Origin: an uncultured Lachnospiraceae bacterium
Lineage (GTDB): Bacteria; Bacillota; Clostridia; Lachnospirales; Lachnospiraceae
Assembly: GCA_947003375.1 (NCBI GenBank)
Contig: CAMQOJ010000019.1
Span: 1 to 19,905 of the forward strand
Direction: 5' to 3'
Length of the DNA stretch: 19,905 nucleotides
Position 1 is the stretch's first letter. Each line of letters begins with the position of its first letter. The position numbers and the translations under genes were made by a program. The notes under the pieces were generated by a model. The model was not told where the DNA came from and ran no database searches. It saw only the letters and a list, made by a program, of their open reading frames with translations. Shown in pieces: positions 8,557-15,779 of the stretch.

Positions 8557-9156
8557 CTAACTATCTGCTGTTTCAGTTCCATCCCCCTCCTTATCCTGCC
8601 GAAACAGGCTCATGTTGGGCCTGTACTCAGAGACCACAATCCGCTCCATCTCCTCCGGACTTTCCAGGCATCCCCTTTTAATCCATCTGCGGATCACTGC
8701 GGACAGCCCTTCGGTGAAAAAGGTCTGATGGTAGAGCAGCTCCTCCTTGGAAGCATAACCCATGATTGGAACAATTCTGTCAATATTATCCTTCAGCTCG
8801 GCGGGCAGCTTGTCATACGTCAGGTTCAGCTTGCCCAGAGCATCCATGTAAGCGCAGAAAAAAGCCCTGTGCTTCTGTATCAGTTCAAACAGCTGCCGGA
8901 ACCCGTTGGCCCGCAGCCCCTTTCCCTCTTCCACAAACATGCCGATAATCTGCTGATACATTTCCGCCACCAGATGCTCCATCAGATCAGCCACATCCTT
9001 ATAATGCACGTAAAAGGTGGTTCTGTGGATCCGGGCCCGTTTACAGATTTCACTGACGGAAATACGGCTGATCTCCTTTTCCTTCAATAAGTTCAGAAAG
9101 ACATACTTTATCCTGTTTTCCGTCTCCACCGCACGCTGGTTTCCTTTTGTGTTCAT
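8557..9156 (-). CDS. TetR-family transcriptional regulator
   Basis: The protein has 199 residues. The N-terminal helix-turn-helix at about residues 12-58 contains ISRISVSEICKRARIHRTTF followed by YVHYKDVADLMEHL, the classic TetR/AcrR pattern. The C-terminal half is all-helical, like the TetR_C_8 (DhaS-type) ligand domain. The start MNTKGNQRA at 9156 is chosen because it has a GGAG site about 10 bases upstream and begins at the usual distance before the DNA-binding domain. The frame is open to 9231, but that part lies in the promoter and operator region. It is the first gene of the glycosidase operon and is divergent from a MATE pump. Its likely operators are the four repeats at 9192-9274, so it probably represses itself, the operon and the pump until a ligand binds. 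Confidence 0.88.
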   Translation of the reverse strand: MNTKGNQRAVETENRIKYVFLNLLKEKEISRISVSEICKRARIHRTTFYVHYKDVADLMEHLVAEMYQQIIGMFVEEGKGLRANGFRQLFELIQKHRAFFCAYMDALGKLNLTYDKLPAELKDNIDRIVPIMGYASKEELLYHQTFFTEGLSAVIRRWIKRGCLESPEEMERIVVSEYRPNMSLFRQDKEGDGTETADS

Positions 9157-9218
9157 GGTCTTCCATCTCCTTTTTGTTCCAGGCTTCATAAATTCGACAG
9201 TTGTATAGGAATTGACGG

Positions 9219-9247
9219 TTGTATTCGACACCTGTATATATTATAAT
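9219..9247 (+). promoter_or_regulatory. Predicted sigma-A promoter of the MATE pump
   Basis: A -35 box TTGTAT (9219-9224) and a perfect -10 box TATAAT (9242-9247) are separated by exactly 17 bases. Transcription would begin near 9254, about 50 bases before the pump start codon. The spacer contains operator copy 3. Confidence 0.7.
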
Positions 9248-9268
9248 AGAAACAACTTCATTCGACAA
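9240..9268 (-). promoter_or_regulatory. Predicted sigma-A promoter of the TetR-glycosidase operon
   Basis: On the minus strand a -35 box TTGTCG (9268-9263) and a perfect -10 box TATAAT (9245-9240) are separated by exactly 17 bases. The -10 boxes of this promoter and of the pump promoter overlap within the palindrome ATTATAAT (9240-9247). The polymerases therefore compete face to face. The -35 box lies inside operator copy 4. Confidence 0.7.
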
Positions 9269-9303
9269 GTGTTGATTTTAAGAAACAGAAAGGAAAAAAT
9301 ATC

Positions 9304-10647
9304 ATGAATCCTAATCAGGAAATGCTGGAAAAAGCCCCTTATCCCAAATTATTACTGAATTTAAGCCTGCCCGCGGTGGTCATCATGCTGGTGGTGGTCA
9401 TTTACAATATGGCGGACACCTTCTTTATCGGACAGACCAATGCTCCGTCCAAAATCGCAGCCATCTCCCTCTGCGCTCCCATGTTCTCCATCCTGTCGGG
9501 GCTGGGAACCTTGCTCGGCAGCGGCGGCTGCACCGCAATTTCACTGGCTCTGGGGAAAAAAGATACGGAAAGCGTAAAGCGCTATTCCTCCTTCTGCTGC
9601 TTTGCATCCCTGGCTCTGGGTGTTGTGTTCCTGGTCGCAGTCAATCTCCTTCTCTCCCCCATCTGCCGGATGCTGGGAGCGGATGCGGACACCATGGCGG
9701 ACGCAGTGCGTTACCTGCGCATCATTGCCCTGGGCGGCCCTTTCATTATGTTCAACAATGTGTTCGCCAATGTCATCCGGGCCGATGGTGCCGCAAAGGA
9801 ATCCATGATTGCCAATTGCACGGGAACCTTTGCCAATATTGCTTTGGACGCCCTGTTCATTCTGGTCTTTTCCTGGGATGTGGCCGGAGCCGCTACAGCT
9901 ACCGTCCTGGGCAACTGTATCAGCTGTATCTATCTGCTGTATTATGTGACAAGGAAACAGCCCGTCCTGTCCCTGTCTCCAAAGCAGTTTTCCCTGCGGC
10001 CCGAAACCTCCTGGACAGTGATGTCCCTGGGTCTCCCCATGGCCTGCAGTACCCTTTTGATGAGCCTGTCCCATATTGTGGCCAACCGCATGGTCATCGG
10101 CTACGGCTCCGTGGCGCTGGCCGCCCAGGGTGTCTCCGGCAAAATCGGCATGGTCATCACCATGCTGGCCATGGGAATCTGCATGGGACTACAGCCTGCC
10201 ATCTCTTATAATTTCGGTGCAGGCAACCTGGAACGGATGAAACGGATTATCCGTAATACCGCTGTTTTCACCGTCTGCCTGGGCAGCGTGCTCACAGTCC
10301 TGTGTTATCTGGGCAGGAATGCCATTATCTCCGCCTTTATCGACAATGCGGAGGTCATCGCCTACGGACAGACCTTTGTATTTGCCTCCATCATCATCGG
10401 TCCTTTCTATGGCCTGTATCAGCTCTGCCAGACCTTTCTGCAGTCCACCGGAAAGGCATCCTATGCCAGCCTGGTAGCCCTGATGGATAAAGGATTGTTC
10501 TACTTGCCCCTGCTCTTTGTCCTGGGCAAAGCTTTCGGTCTCTACGGCATTATCTTCACCAGCGCCGCCACCCTCTTCCTGTCCCTGACAGCAGGCATTG
10601 TTTTCAGCCTGATCTGGAACCGGAAAATCAACGGCCCTGAGAAGTGA
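9304..10647 (+). CDS. MATE-family multidrug/cation efflux transporter
   Basis: This 447-residue membrane protein shows about 12 hydrophobic segments in two homologous halves. The start has the typical MATE pattern: a LSLPAVVIMLVVVIYNMADTFFIG helix region, then GSGGCTAISLALGKKD. The second half repeats it with LPMACSTLLMSLSHIVANRM and MGLQPAISYNFGAGNLERM. Length is normal for NorM/MepA/DinF relatives, which expel drugs and planar organic compounds in exchange for Na+ or H+. An AAAGGA site lies about 9 bases before the ATG. It is the only plus-strand gene and is divergent from the TetR gene, an arrangement typical of ligand-induced pumps. Its tie to a glycosidase operon suggests that the exported compound may be an aglycone released from plant glycosides. 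That is inference. Confidence 0.93.
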   Translation: MNPNQEMLEKAPYPKLLLNLSLPAVVIMLVVVIYNMADTFFIGQTNAPSKIAAISLCAPMFSILSGLGTLLGSGGCTAISLALGKKDTESVKRYSSFCCFASLALGVVFLVAVNLLLSPICRMLGADADTMADAVRYLRIIALGGPFIMFNNVFANVIRADGAAKESMIANCTGTFANIALDALFILVFSWDVAGAATATVLGNCISCIYLLYYVTRKQPVLSLSPKQFSLRPETSWTVMSLGLPMACSTLLMSLSHIVANRMVIGYGSVALAAQGVSGKIGMVITMLAMGICMGLQPAISYNFGAGNLERMKRIIRNTAVFTVCLGSVLTVLCYLGRNAIISAFIDNAEVIAYGQTFVFASIIIGPFYGLYQLCQTFLQSTGKASYASLVALMDKGLFYLPLLFVLGKAFGLYGIIFTSAATLFLSLTAGIVFSLIWNRKINGPEK

Positions 10648-10681
10648 ACCCGCAAGAAGCTTTTCAATCTACCAATAAAAC

Positions 10682-10696
10682 AGGGATGCCATCCCT
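10682..10696 (-). terminator. Possible intrinsic terminator of the GH3 operon
   Basis: AGGGAT / ATCCCT form a 6-bp stem with a 3-base loop. On the minus strand it is followed by TGTTTTATT. It lies in the convergent gap between the pump and GH3. The stem is short, so the call is moderate. Confidence 0.4.
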
Positions 10697-10700
10697 TCCT

Positions 10701-10736
10701 TTGCAGGCGGCGCAATCCGTGTCTTGCCGCCTGCAA
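10701..10736. terminator. Strong hairpin between convergent genes
   Basis: TTGCAGGCGGC (10701-10711) and GCCGCCTGCAA (10726-10736) form a perfect 11-bp stem with a 14-base loop. It sits 53 bases after the pump stop and 51 bases after the GH3 stop. No clear T-run follows on the plus strand, so it may protect transcript ends or act together with the neighbouring small hairpin as a bidirectional terminator. Confidence 0.55.
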
Positions 10737-10787
10737 GGTGAGTGCGAGGTATTTCCTGGGCATCTCCTTCATAACAGCATTCATCCA

Positions 10788-13055
10788 TTATGGGGTTCCC
10801 GTATTTCTGTCCCCATTCAACATGGCAAGCAGTCCGTCCAACTGCTCCATGGTCATCCGCCCGAAGGACACAATAGAGCGAAGAGGCATCTCAAACATCA
10901 TATTCTGTGCCATCTTCTCGCTGCCTTCGCCCAAAGCCGCCGAATTGCTGTCAATCTCCGCTTTGTTGCTCCTGCCCGTCATCTGCTCCACGAAAGCTCT
11001 GCCCTTCGCCGTTTTCAATAAATCTCCTACTGTGGATTCATAGGTAAAGAATGTGGGAATCTCCACAGTGCTCTCCACCTTCACGCTGCCGCTTAACCGG
11101 ATATCCCTGCTGGAAGCGCCGATTTCCACCGTGTACTCTCCGCTCTCCACATACCAGTCATGAATCTTCACCTCGTAGTAGGCAAAGCTTCTCTTGTCCA
11201 GCACAAAGCACACTTCCTTTTCCTCCCCGGGCAACAGGCCCACTTTCTCAAAGCCTTTCAGTTCCCGGACAGGGCGGCTCACATGGGAATTCTTCTCCTG
11301 TACATACAGCTGTACCACTTCCTGCCCGGCCACACCGCCTGCGTTCCTTACCTTGCAGGACACTGTCAGGGCATCTGTATCCGCTATGGAATCCTTCTCC
11401 AGCCGAAGGTCGCTATACTCAAACTTCGTATAGGAAAGTCCATGTCCGAAAGGGAACAATACCTCCATATTCTTTTTATCGTAATAACGATAGCCAATGT
11501 AGATATCCTCCTTATAATTCACCTGCCCGTCCGTGCCGGGGAAGTTCAGATAAGAAGGATTGTCTTCCAGACGAAGGGGCCAGGTCTCCGCCAGCTTTCC
11601 GCCGGGATTCACCTGTCCGGTAAGAAGCTTTACTGCAGCTTCTCCTACGCGCTCTCCGCCTAGATACATACACAGGATAGCTCCCGCCTGATCCTTCCAG
11701 GGAAGCTCCATGGGTGCGCCGCCGTGAAGCACTACCACCACATTCTTCTGTACCTTCGCAATCTCCGCAATCAGCCTGTTCTGATCCTCGGGAATCTTCA
11801 TATTGTCCCTGTCCGCACCTTCCGTCTCGTAAGAATCCGGAAGTCCTGCAAAGATGACTGCCACATCTGCTGCCTTTGCCGTCTCCAGCGCTTCCTGCAT
11901 GAGCGTGTCATTTTTTCCTTCTTTATGCACATCGTATCCCCGGGCGTAAACGATATCCAACCCTCCCGCCGCCTCCAGTGCACTGGCTGCATGGGCTACA
12001 TTGATATGGCTGGAGCCTGCTCCCTGATATCTGGGTTTTTCGGCAAACTCGCCGATGAAAGCAATCTTCCGGGAAGGATCTATGGGAAGCACCCCCTCAT
12101 TCTTCAAAAGTACCGCGCACCGGGCCGCAAAGCCGCCGCTCTTTTCCGACATTGCCTTCCTGTCGATGATCATGTCCGGCTTTCTGGCATCCAGATAGTC
12201 CTGTAAGAAACGCAGAATCCTCTCCACGGTCTCATCCAGCCTGCTTTCTTCCAGCCTTCCCTCCCGCACCGCTTTGACGATTGCCCCATCCTGGGTACCA
12301 GGGCCTCCGGGCATCTCCAGGTCAAGTCCTGCGGCAATGCCCTTCACCCTGTCCTTTACAGCCCCCCAGTCCGTGACCACAAAGCCTTCATATCCCCATT
12401 TCTCACGCAGAATGTCCGTGAGCAGCACCTTATTCTCCGCACAGAAAGTTCCGTTGATGCCGTTGTAGGCGCACATAATGCTTCGGGTCTTTCCCTTCTT
12501 CACCGCAGCTTCAAAAGCGGGCAGATAGACTTCGTGCAATGTCCTCTCATCCAGATTGGAGGAACCGGACATCCGCCGGGTCTCCTGGTTATTGGCTGCG
12601 AAATGCTTTACGCAGGCGGATACTCCTTTGCCCTGCAATCCCTGGATGTAGGAAGCACCCAGTTCTCCCGCCAGGTAGGGATCCTCTGAGAAATACTCGA
12701 AATTCCGGCCGCACAGAGGGCTTCTCTTCATGTTCAGCCCAGGCCCCAGCAGCATGGCCACATCCTCGGCCTGGCATTCCTCCCCAAGCATCTCTCCCAA
12801 TTCATGGAGCAGTTCCCTGTCAAAGGAACAGGCCAGCGCAGCGGCCGTAGGATAGCATACGGTACGGATGCTTTCGTTGATTCCCAGATGGTCTCCCTCC
12901 CCCTTTTGCTTGCGCAGGCCGTGAGGACCGTCGCACATCATGGCGGAGGGAATCCCCAGCCTGTCCACGTTCTGGCTGTGCCAGAAGTCCCTGCCGGAGC
13001 AAAGGCCGGCCTTCTCCTCCAGAGTCATTTCCTCGATACATTTTCTGATATCCAT
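10788..13055 (-). CDS. GH3 beta-glucosidase
   Basis: This 755-residue protein has the barrel-first GH3 layout. The N-terminal domain (about 1-290) contains KHFAANNQE and the nucleophile D229 in GFVVTDWGA. The second domain (about 310-530) carries the likely acid/base E412 in YETEGADRDN. A fibronectin-III-like domain (about 560-650) follows. The last 90 residues form an extra helical tail seen in many Clostridia homologues. Length and order match clostridial BglB-type enzymes, with no PA14 insertion. There is no signal peptide, so it probably cleaves imported beta-glucosides or short oligosaccharides. An AGGAGG site lies 5 bases before the start. The gene follows the SGNH hydrolase by 43 bases and ends the minus-strand group. 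Its final residues may have been altered by a deletion just downstream (see the remnant at 10669-10788). Confidence 0.94.
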   Translation of the reverse strand: MDIRKCIEEMTLEEKAGLCSGRDFWHSQNVDRLGIPSAMMCDGPHGLRKQKGEGDHLGINESIRTVCYPTAAALACSFDRELLHELGEMLGEECQAEDVAMLLGPGLNMKRSPLCGRNFEYFSEDPYLAGELGASYIQGLQGKGVSACVKHFAANNQETRRMSGSSNLDERTLHEVYLPAFEAAVKKGKTRSIMCAYNGINGTFCAENKVLLTDILREKWGYEGFVVTDWGAVKDRVKGIAAGLDLEMPGGPGTQDGAIVKAVREGRLEESRLDETVERILRFLQDYLDARKPDMIIDRKAMSEKSGGFAARCAVLLKNEGVLPIDPSRKIAFIGEFAEKPRYQGAGSSHINVAHAASALEAAGGLDIVYARGYDVHKEGKNDTLMQEALETAKAADVAVIFAGLPDSYETEGADRDNMKIPEDQNRLIAEIAKVQKNVVVVLHGGAPMELPWKDQAGAILCMYLGGERVGEAAVKLLTGQVNPGGKLAETWPLRLEDNPSYLNFPGTDGQVNYKEDIYIGYRYYDKKNMEVLFPFGHGLSYTKFEYSDLRLEKDSIADTDALTVSCKVRNAGGVAGQEVVQLYVQEKNSHVSRPVRELKGFEKVGLLPGEEKEVCFVLDKRSFAYYEVKIHDWYVESGEYTVEIGASSRDIRLSGSVKVESTVEIPTFFTYESTVGDLLKTAKGRAFVEQMTGRSNKAEIDSNSAALGEGSEKMAQNMMFEMPLRSIVSFGRMTMEQLDGLLAMLNGDRNTGTP

Positions 13056-13098
13056 TTTGTCCTCCTGTTTTGGTTGCTGTCCGCAGTTCTTATGCCCT

Positions 13099-13986
13099 TT
13101 ATCCTTCCAACAGTTTCATTAAGACCATGGCATACACTTCATGCCCCTCCACCCCGGGATGATTTATGCCGTTTGCCAAAAGCTCTTTCCACGGACATCC
13201 CGCTTCTCTGGCGGCTTCCCATACCGCATACACATCTGCAAGGCAAACCTGTTCTTCTTCTGCCACCTCCCTGATAGCCACTACACGTTCCCCTGTAGTG
13301 GGCATTGGAGCGTCCGAATTGCAAAACATTGTATTGGGCAAATCTCCGTTTGGTGTCAATAAAACAATGTCTGCCTTCGTTTCTGATTTTATCCTCTGTA
13401 CCAAAGCTTTAAGTATTGACTTATATTCATCTGTCGATCCCATATGTGCTTCATCCCAGTTCAGGGAACCATTAATCAGTACCAGATCCGGCTGATAACG
13501 AATGACATCTCTATATGCCCTTGCCGACATTTGAATCAGGTTATCACCGGCAATTCCTGCATTAATCGTGCTGACCGAAGTTAGTTCATACTTATCAATC
13601 AATTTCTCCCTGAATATTTCAAGATAACATACTCTGGCATCTGTAACCTCCATTGGCGGCAGATTTTTCAACCTTTGCAAATCTCCGGAACTGATTATTT
13701 CCATTGTATTTTCCACTACTTTCCGCACCTCTAACGGATCCGTCGGCAGCAGACTCTCAAAATGCCCTGCTGTTACACTGTCACCCAGCGCGACAATAAG
13801 TGGGTTTCTTCGCTCCAGACCTTCTTCATCCACCCCCATTCCATTCATTACCCCCAGACATCCCTGATTTGTCTCCATCACTTTCATAAAACGAACAGGC
13901 CGAACCGGACTATTACATTCCGCCTGCCTTGCGCATTCTAAAAACTTATCTGCATATAGCTGCTTTGTCCGAAATGTTGTATGCAT
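13099..13986 (-). CDS. SGNH/GDSL-family hydrolase (probable deacetylase/esterase)
   Basis: The protein has 295 residues. Block I is VALGDSVTAG (catalytic Ser), block II is NAGIAGDN, block III is LINGSLNW (oxyanion Asn), and block V is NGINHPGVEGH with the catalytic His. The usual Asp of the DxxH motif is Asn here (N-G-I-N-H), a variation also met in some carbohydrate-active SGNH enzymes. The family removes acetyl or other acyl groups from glycans. No signal peptide is visible. The frame extends upstream to 14118, but the start at 13986 (MHTTFRTKQ) has a perfect GGAGGAG site, and the extra residues overlap the GH2 remnant. It is followed by GH3 and preceded by the remnant, with a 76-base gap. 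Confidence 0.82.
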   Translation of the reverse strand: MHTTFRTKQLYADKFLECARQAECNSPVRPVRFMKVMETNQGCLGVMNGMGVDEEGLERRNPLIVALGDSVTAGHFESLLPTDPLEVRKVVENTMEIISSGDLQRLKNLPPMEVTDARVCYLEIFREKLIDKYELTSVSTINAGIAGDNLIQMSARAYRDVIRYQPDLVLINGSLNWDEAHMGSTDEYKSILKALVQRIKSETKADIVLLTPNGDLPNTMFCNSDAPMPTTGERVVAIREVAEEEQVCLADVYAVWEAAREAGCPWKELLANGINHPGVEGHEVYAMVLMKLLEG

Positions 13987-14062
13987 AACGATATCTCCTC
14001 CTTTACCACCTTGCACATCACATTTGTACTGCAAATTCAATCGGTGCGCAGTATATCCGATC

Positions 14063-14819
14063 CTATTGAAGGACACATACCGAAGCCGATGCATCTTCAA
14101 GCCCTTCTCCACGGACATGCACCTTTACCTCCCCCGGTACATAACCGGCCCGCAGAATAAACAGCGCCCGTCCCTCATAAGATGTGAACTCTCCTGTAGT
14201 ATAGTTTTCCTCCGTAACGGGGGCTCCTGTCCCAAAAGCGGCAAGCTCAGCTGCTTCTCCTTCCAGGAAAACCTGCAGCTTCCTGTCCCGGTTCTGAACC
14301 TGACGGCCATTTCGGTCTATTATTTCAGCAATACCATACAAAAGACTCTGCCCGTCTGCTTTCACACAGTCGTTTTCCAGACGGATCCGCAGCCCGACCG
14401 GCTCCTCCGGTGTCACAAGGGCCTGCCTGGAAATCTCCTGCCCCGCCTCATAGCTGACTGCCATAAGAGTTCCCGGCTCATATATTACTTCAAATACAGC
14501 TTTAAAGCGATTCTCCTTTCCCGCTCCTGCCCGCCCAAGACTTTTTCTGTTCAGGAACAGCTCTACCTCCGAAGATGCAGAATATACCTCCACTCTGACA
14601 GGCTTCCCTATGAATTCCGGATTTTTGATAGAGAACCGCGCTTCCCTCATAAAATCCTGTGCTTCTCCCGTTTAACGCGTTCGGCGAAACCTCCCTCCCG
14701 ATCATGGCATCATGGGGCAGGTTCACCTCCTGCCCGCCTTTTCCTGAGGTTCCAAGCAGGGAAAAACTGCCCGGGTCCGAATAAAAGAGCCATCCTCTGT
14801 CCATACTGATTCGTTCCAT
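14063..14819 (-). pseudogene. GH2 glycosidase remnant: both ends kept, catalytic core deleted
   Basis: From 14819 the frame reads a typical GH2 N-terminus (DRGWLFYSDPG, VNLPHDAMIGREV, NGRSTGFYEG) with a perfect AAGGAGG site. After about residue 59 (near 14645) the similarity ends. In the neighbouring frame (+1) the GH2 C-terminal region begins instead (VEVYSASSEVELFLNRKSLGR, then ADGQSLLYGIAEIIDRNG, DUF4982-like and Ig-like parts) and runs to a stop at 14063. The whole piece is 757 bases against about 2.2-2.5 kb for an intact gene. The jelly roll, linker and TIM barrel with both catalytic Glu are gone, and the join is out of frame. The good ribosome site and the otherwise undamaged ends suggest a recent deletion or an assembly collapse. 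Confidence 0.8.
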
Positions 14820-14852
14820 TCTTTCTACCTCCTTAAGCTGTGTTATTCCATT

Positions 14853-15698
14853 TTACGAAATGGATTCGAGAAAATCAATTATTTTGTCAACCATGCAATC
14901 CTCATAGAAAGCGTCATCACCATGGGCTGCGCCTTCCACTTCATAATAGTCTGCTCTTACGCCATACTTTTGCAGCATTTCATACAGGCTCCGGCTCTGC
15001 TCAATGGGAACCACGGAATCCTCCGTGCCATGCAGAATCAGAAACGGGGGCGTCTTTTCATTGATATACCTTATAGCGCTGGCCCTCTCTGCCTGTTCTT
15101 TTTCGTAACCGGCTCCCAGAAAGGCCTGCATGGTCCATTCCGGTATCCCATCGCCGGCTTTACAGGCAACCGCTTCCATATCTACAAGACCGTAAAAATC
15201 AACTACTCCGTTTACACTGCTGTCGAATTCCAGGCAATCACCCTGATCGTATTCTTTTTGGTCTATGGTAGCGCCAATCAGGCAAGCCATAGTACCACCG
15301 GCGGATTCCCCCATGACAAAAATTCTGTCCGGATCAATACAATACTGTTCCGAATGGGCTTTCAGATAACGGACAGCCGCCTTGACATCCACCAGCTGGG
15401 CCGGAAACTGGGCTTCATTGCTGGTACGGTACTCGATACTTGCAACCACATAGCCTGCACGGGCAAAACGCACCATTTCCGGCATCCAGACAGAATGGTC
15501 TACCACCATATATGCGCCCCCGCAAATCCAGATCACAGCCGGACATTTCGCATGTCCCTGACGGTTTTTCGGTATGATCAGATCCATATGAAGATCCCGG
15601 CGCGCGGCATCATACCAACAGGGGACATTGGAAAAAGCAATCCCTGTGATTAAGGAGAGAACCTCCTTTGTCTTTTTCATTTTAATTGAAGTTTTCAT
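14853..15698 (-). CDS. Alpha/beta-hydrolase, acetyl-/feruloyl-xylan esterase (BD-FAE / HSL-like)
   Basis: The protein has 281 residues with the triad S132 (GESAGG), D227 (HGTEDSVVP) and H259 (GAAHGDD). The oxyanion region is ICGGAY instead of the usual HGGG. Overall pattern and length match the BD-FAE and carboxylesterase group, which includes bifunctional acetyl- and feruloyl-esterases and small-ester hydrolases. No signal peptide is seen. The start at 15698 (MKTSIKMKK) is preferred because AGAGGG lies 7 bases upstream; the frame allows an earlier ATG at 15719. It sits between the DUF4432 gene and the GH2 remnant. A role in removing acyl groups from sugars before glycosidase action is inferred. 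Confidence 0.85.
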   Translation of the reverse strand: MKTSIKMKKTKEVLSLITGIAFSNVPCWYDAARRDLHMDLIIPKNRQGHAKCPAVIWICGGAYMVVDHSVWMPEMVRFARAGYVVASIEYRTSNEAQFPAQLVDVKAAVRYLKAHSEQYCIDPDRIFVMGESAGGTMACLIGATIDQKEYDQGDCLEFDSSVNGVVDFYGLVDMEAVACKAGDGIPEWTMQAFLGAGYEKEQAERASAIRYINEKTPPFLILHGTEDSVVPIEQSRSLYEMLQKYGVRADYYEVEGAAHGDDAFYEDCMVDKIIDFLESIS

Positions 15699-15779
15699 AG
15701 CTTTCACCCTCTCTTGCATTCGTCAGCATAAGTCCATTATTCCGGCTTCTCCCGCTCCGATGCATATTCATCTGCCGGC

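Larger units (their letters stand above)
9192..9274. repeat. Four copies of an operator-like motif ATTCGACAnnTGTAT
   Basis: Copies lie at 9192-9206 (ATTCGACAGTTGTAT), 9210-9224 (AATTGACGGTTGTAT), 9223-9237 (ATTCGACACCTGTAT) and 9260-9274 (ATTCGACAAGTGTTG). The core ACAnnTGT is a short palindrome, as expected for a TetR dimer. Copy 2 covers the -35 box of the pump promoter, copy 3 fills its spacer, and copy 4 covers the -35 box of the regulator promoter. This placement fits repression of both directions. The repeats are seen directly; the link to the neighbouring TetR protein is inferred. Confidence 0.75.
10669..10788 (-). pseudogene. Tiny remnant resembling the DUF4038/DUF5605 enzyme active-site segment
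   Basis: Directly after the GH3 stop (overlap TAATG) a 39-codon frame begins with M-DECCYEG-D. The seven residues DECCYEG are identical to the catalytic-loop segment of the DUF5605 enzyme of this window (around 3681-3702). At DNA level 18 of 20 bases match, and both differences are synonymous third positions. The similarity stops after these residues. This looks like a scrap of a deleted paralogue of that enzyme. It could instead be a chance match, and the 39-residue frame is probably not a functional gene. Confidence 0.35.

Noticed and set aside
10542..10784. 80-codon minus-strand frame running into the end of the MATE gene
   Set aside because: It overlaps the terminator hairpins and the coding strand of the pump, is strongly basic, and has no recognisable domain.
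14063..14819. Two small separate genes instead of one GH2 remnant
   Set aside because: The two pieces are the exact N- and C-terminal parts of the same family in correct order, and the second piece lacks its own ribosome site.
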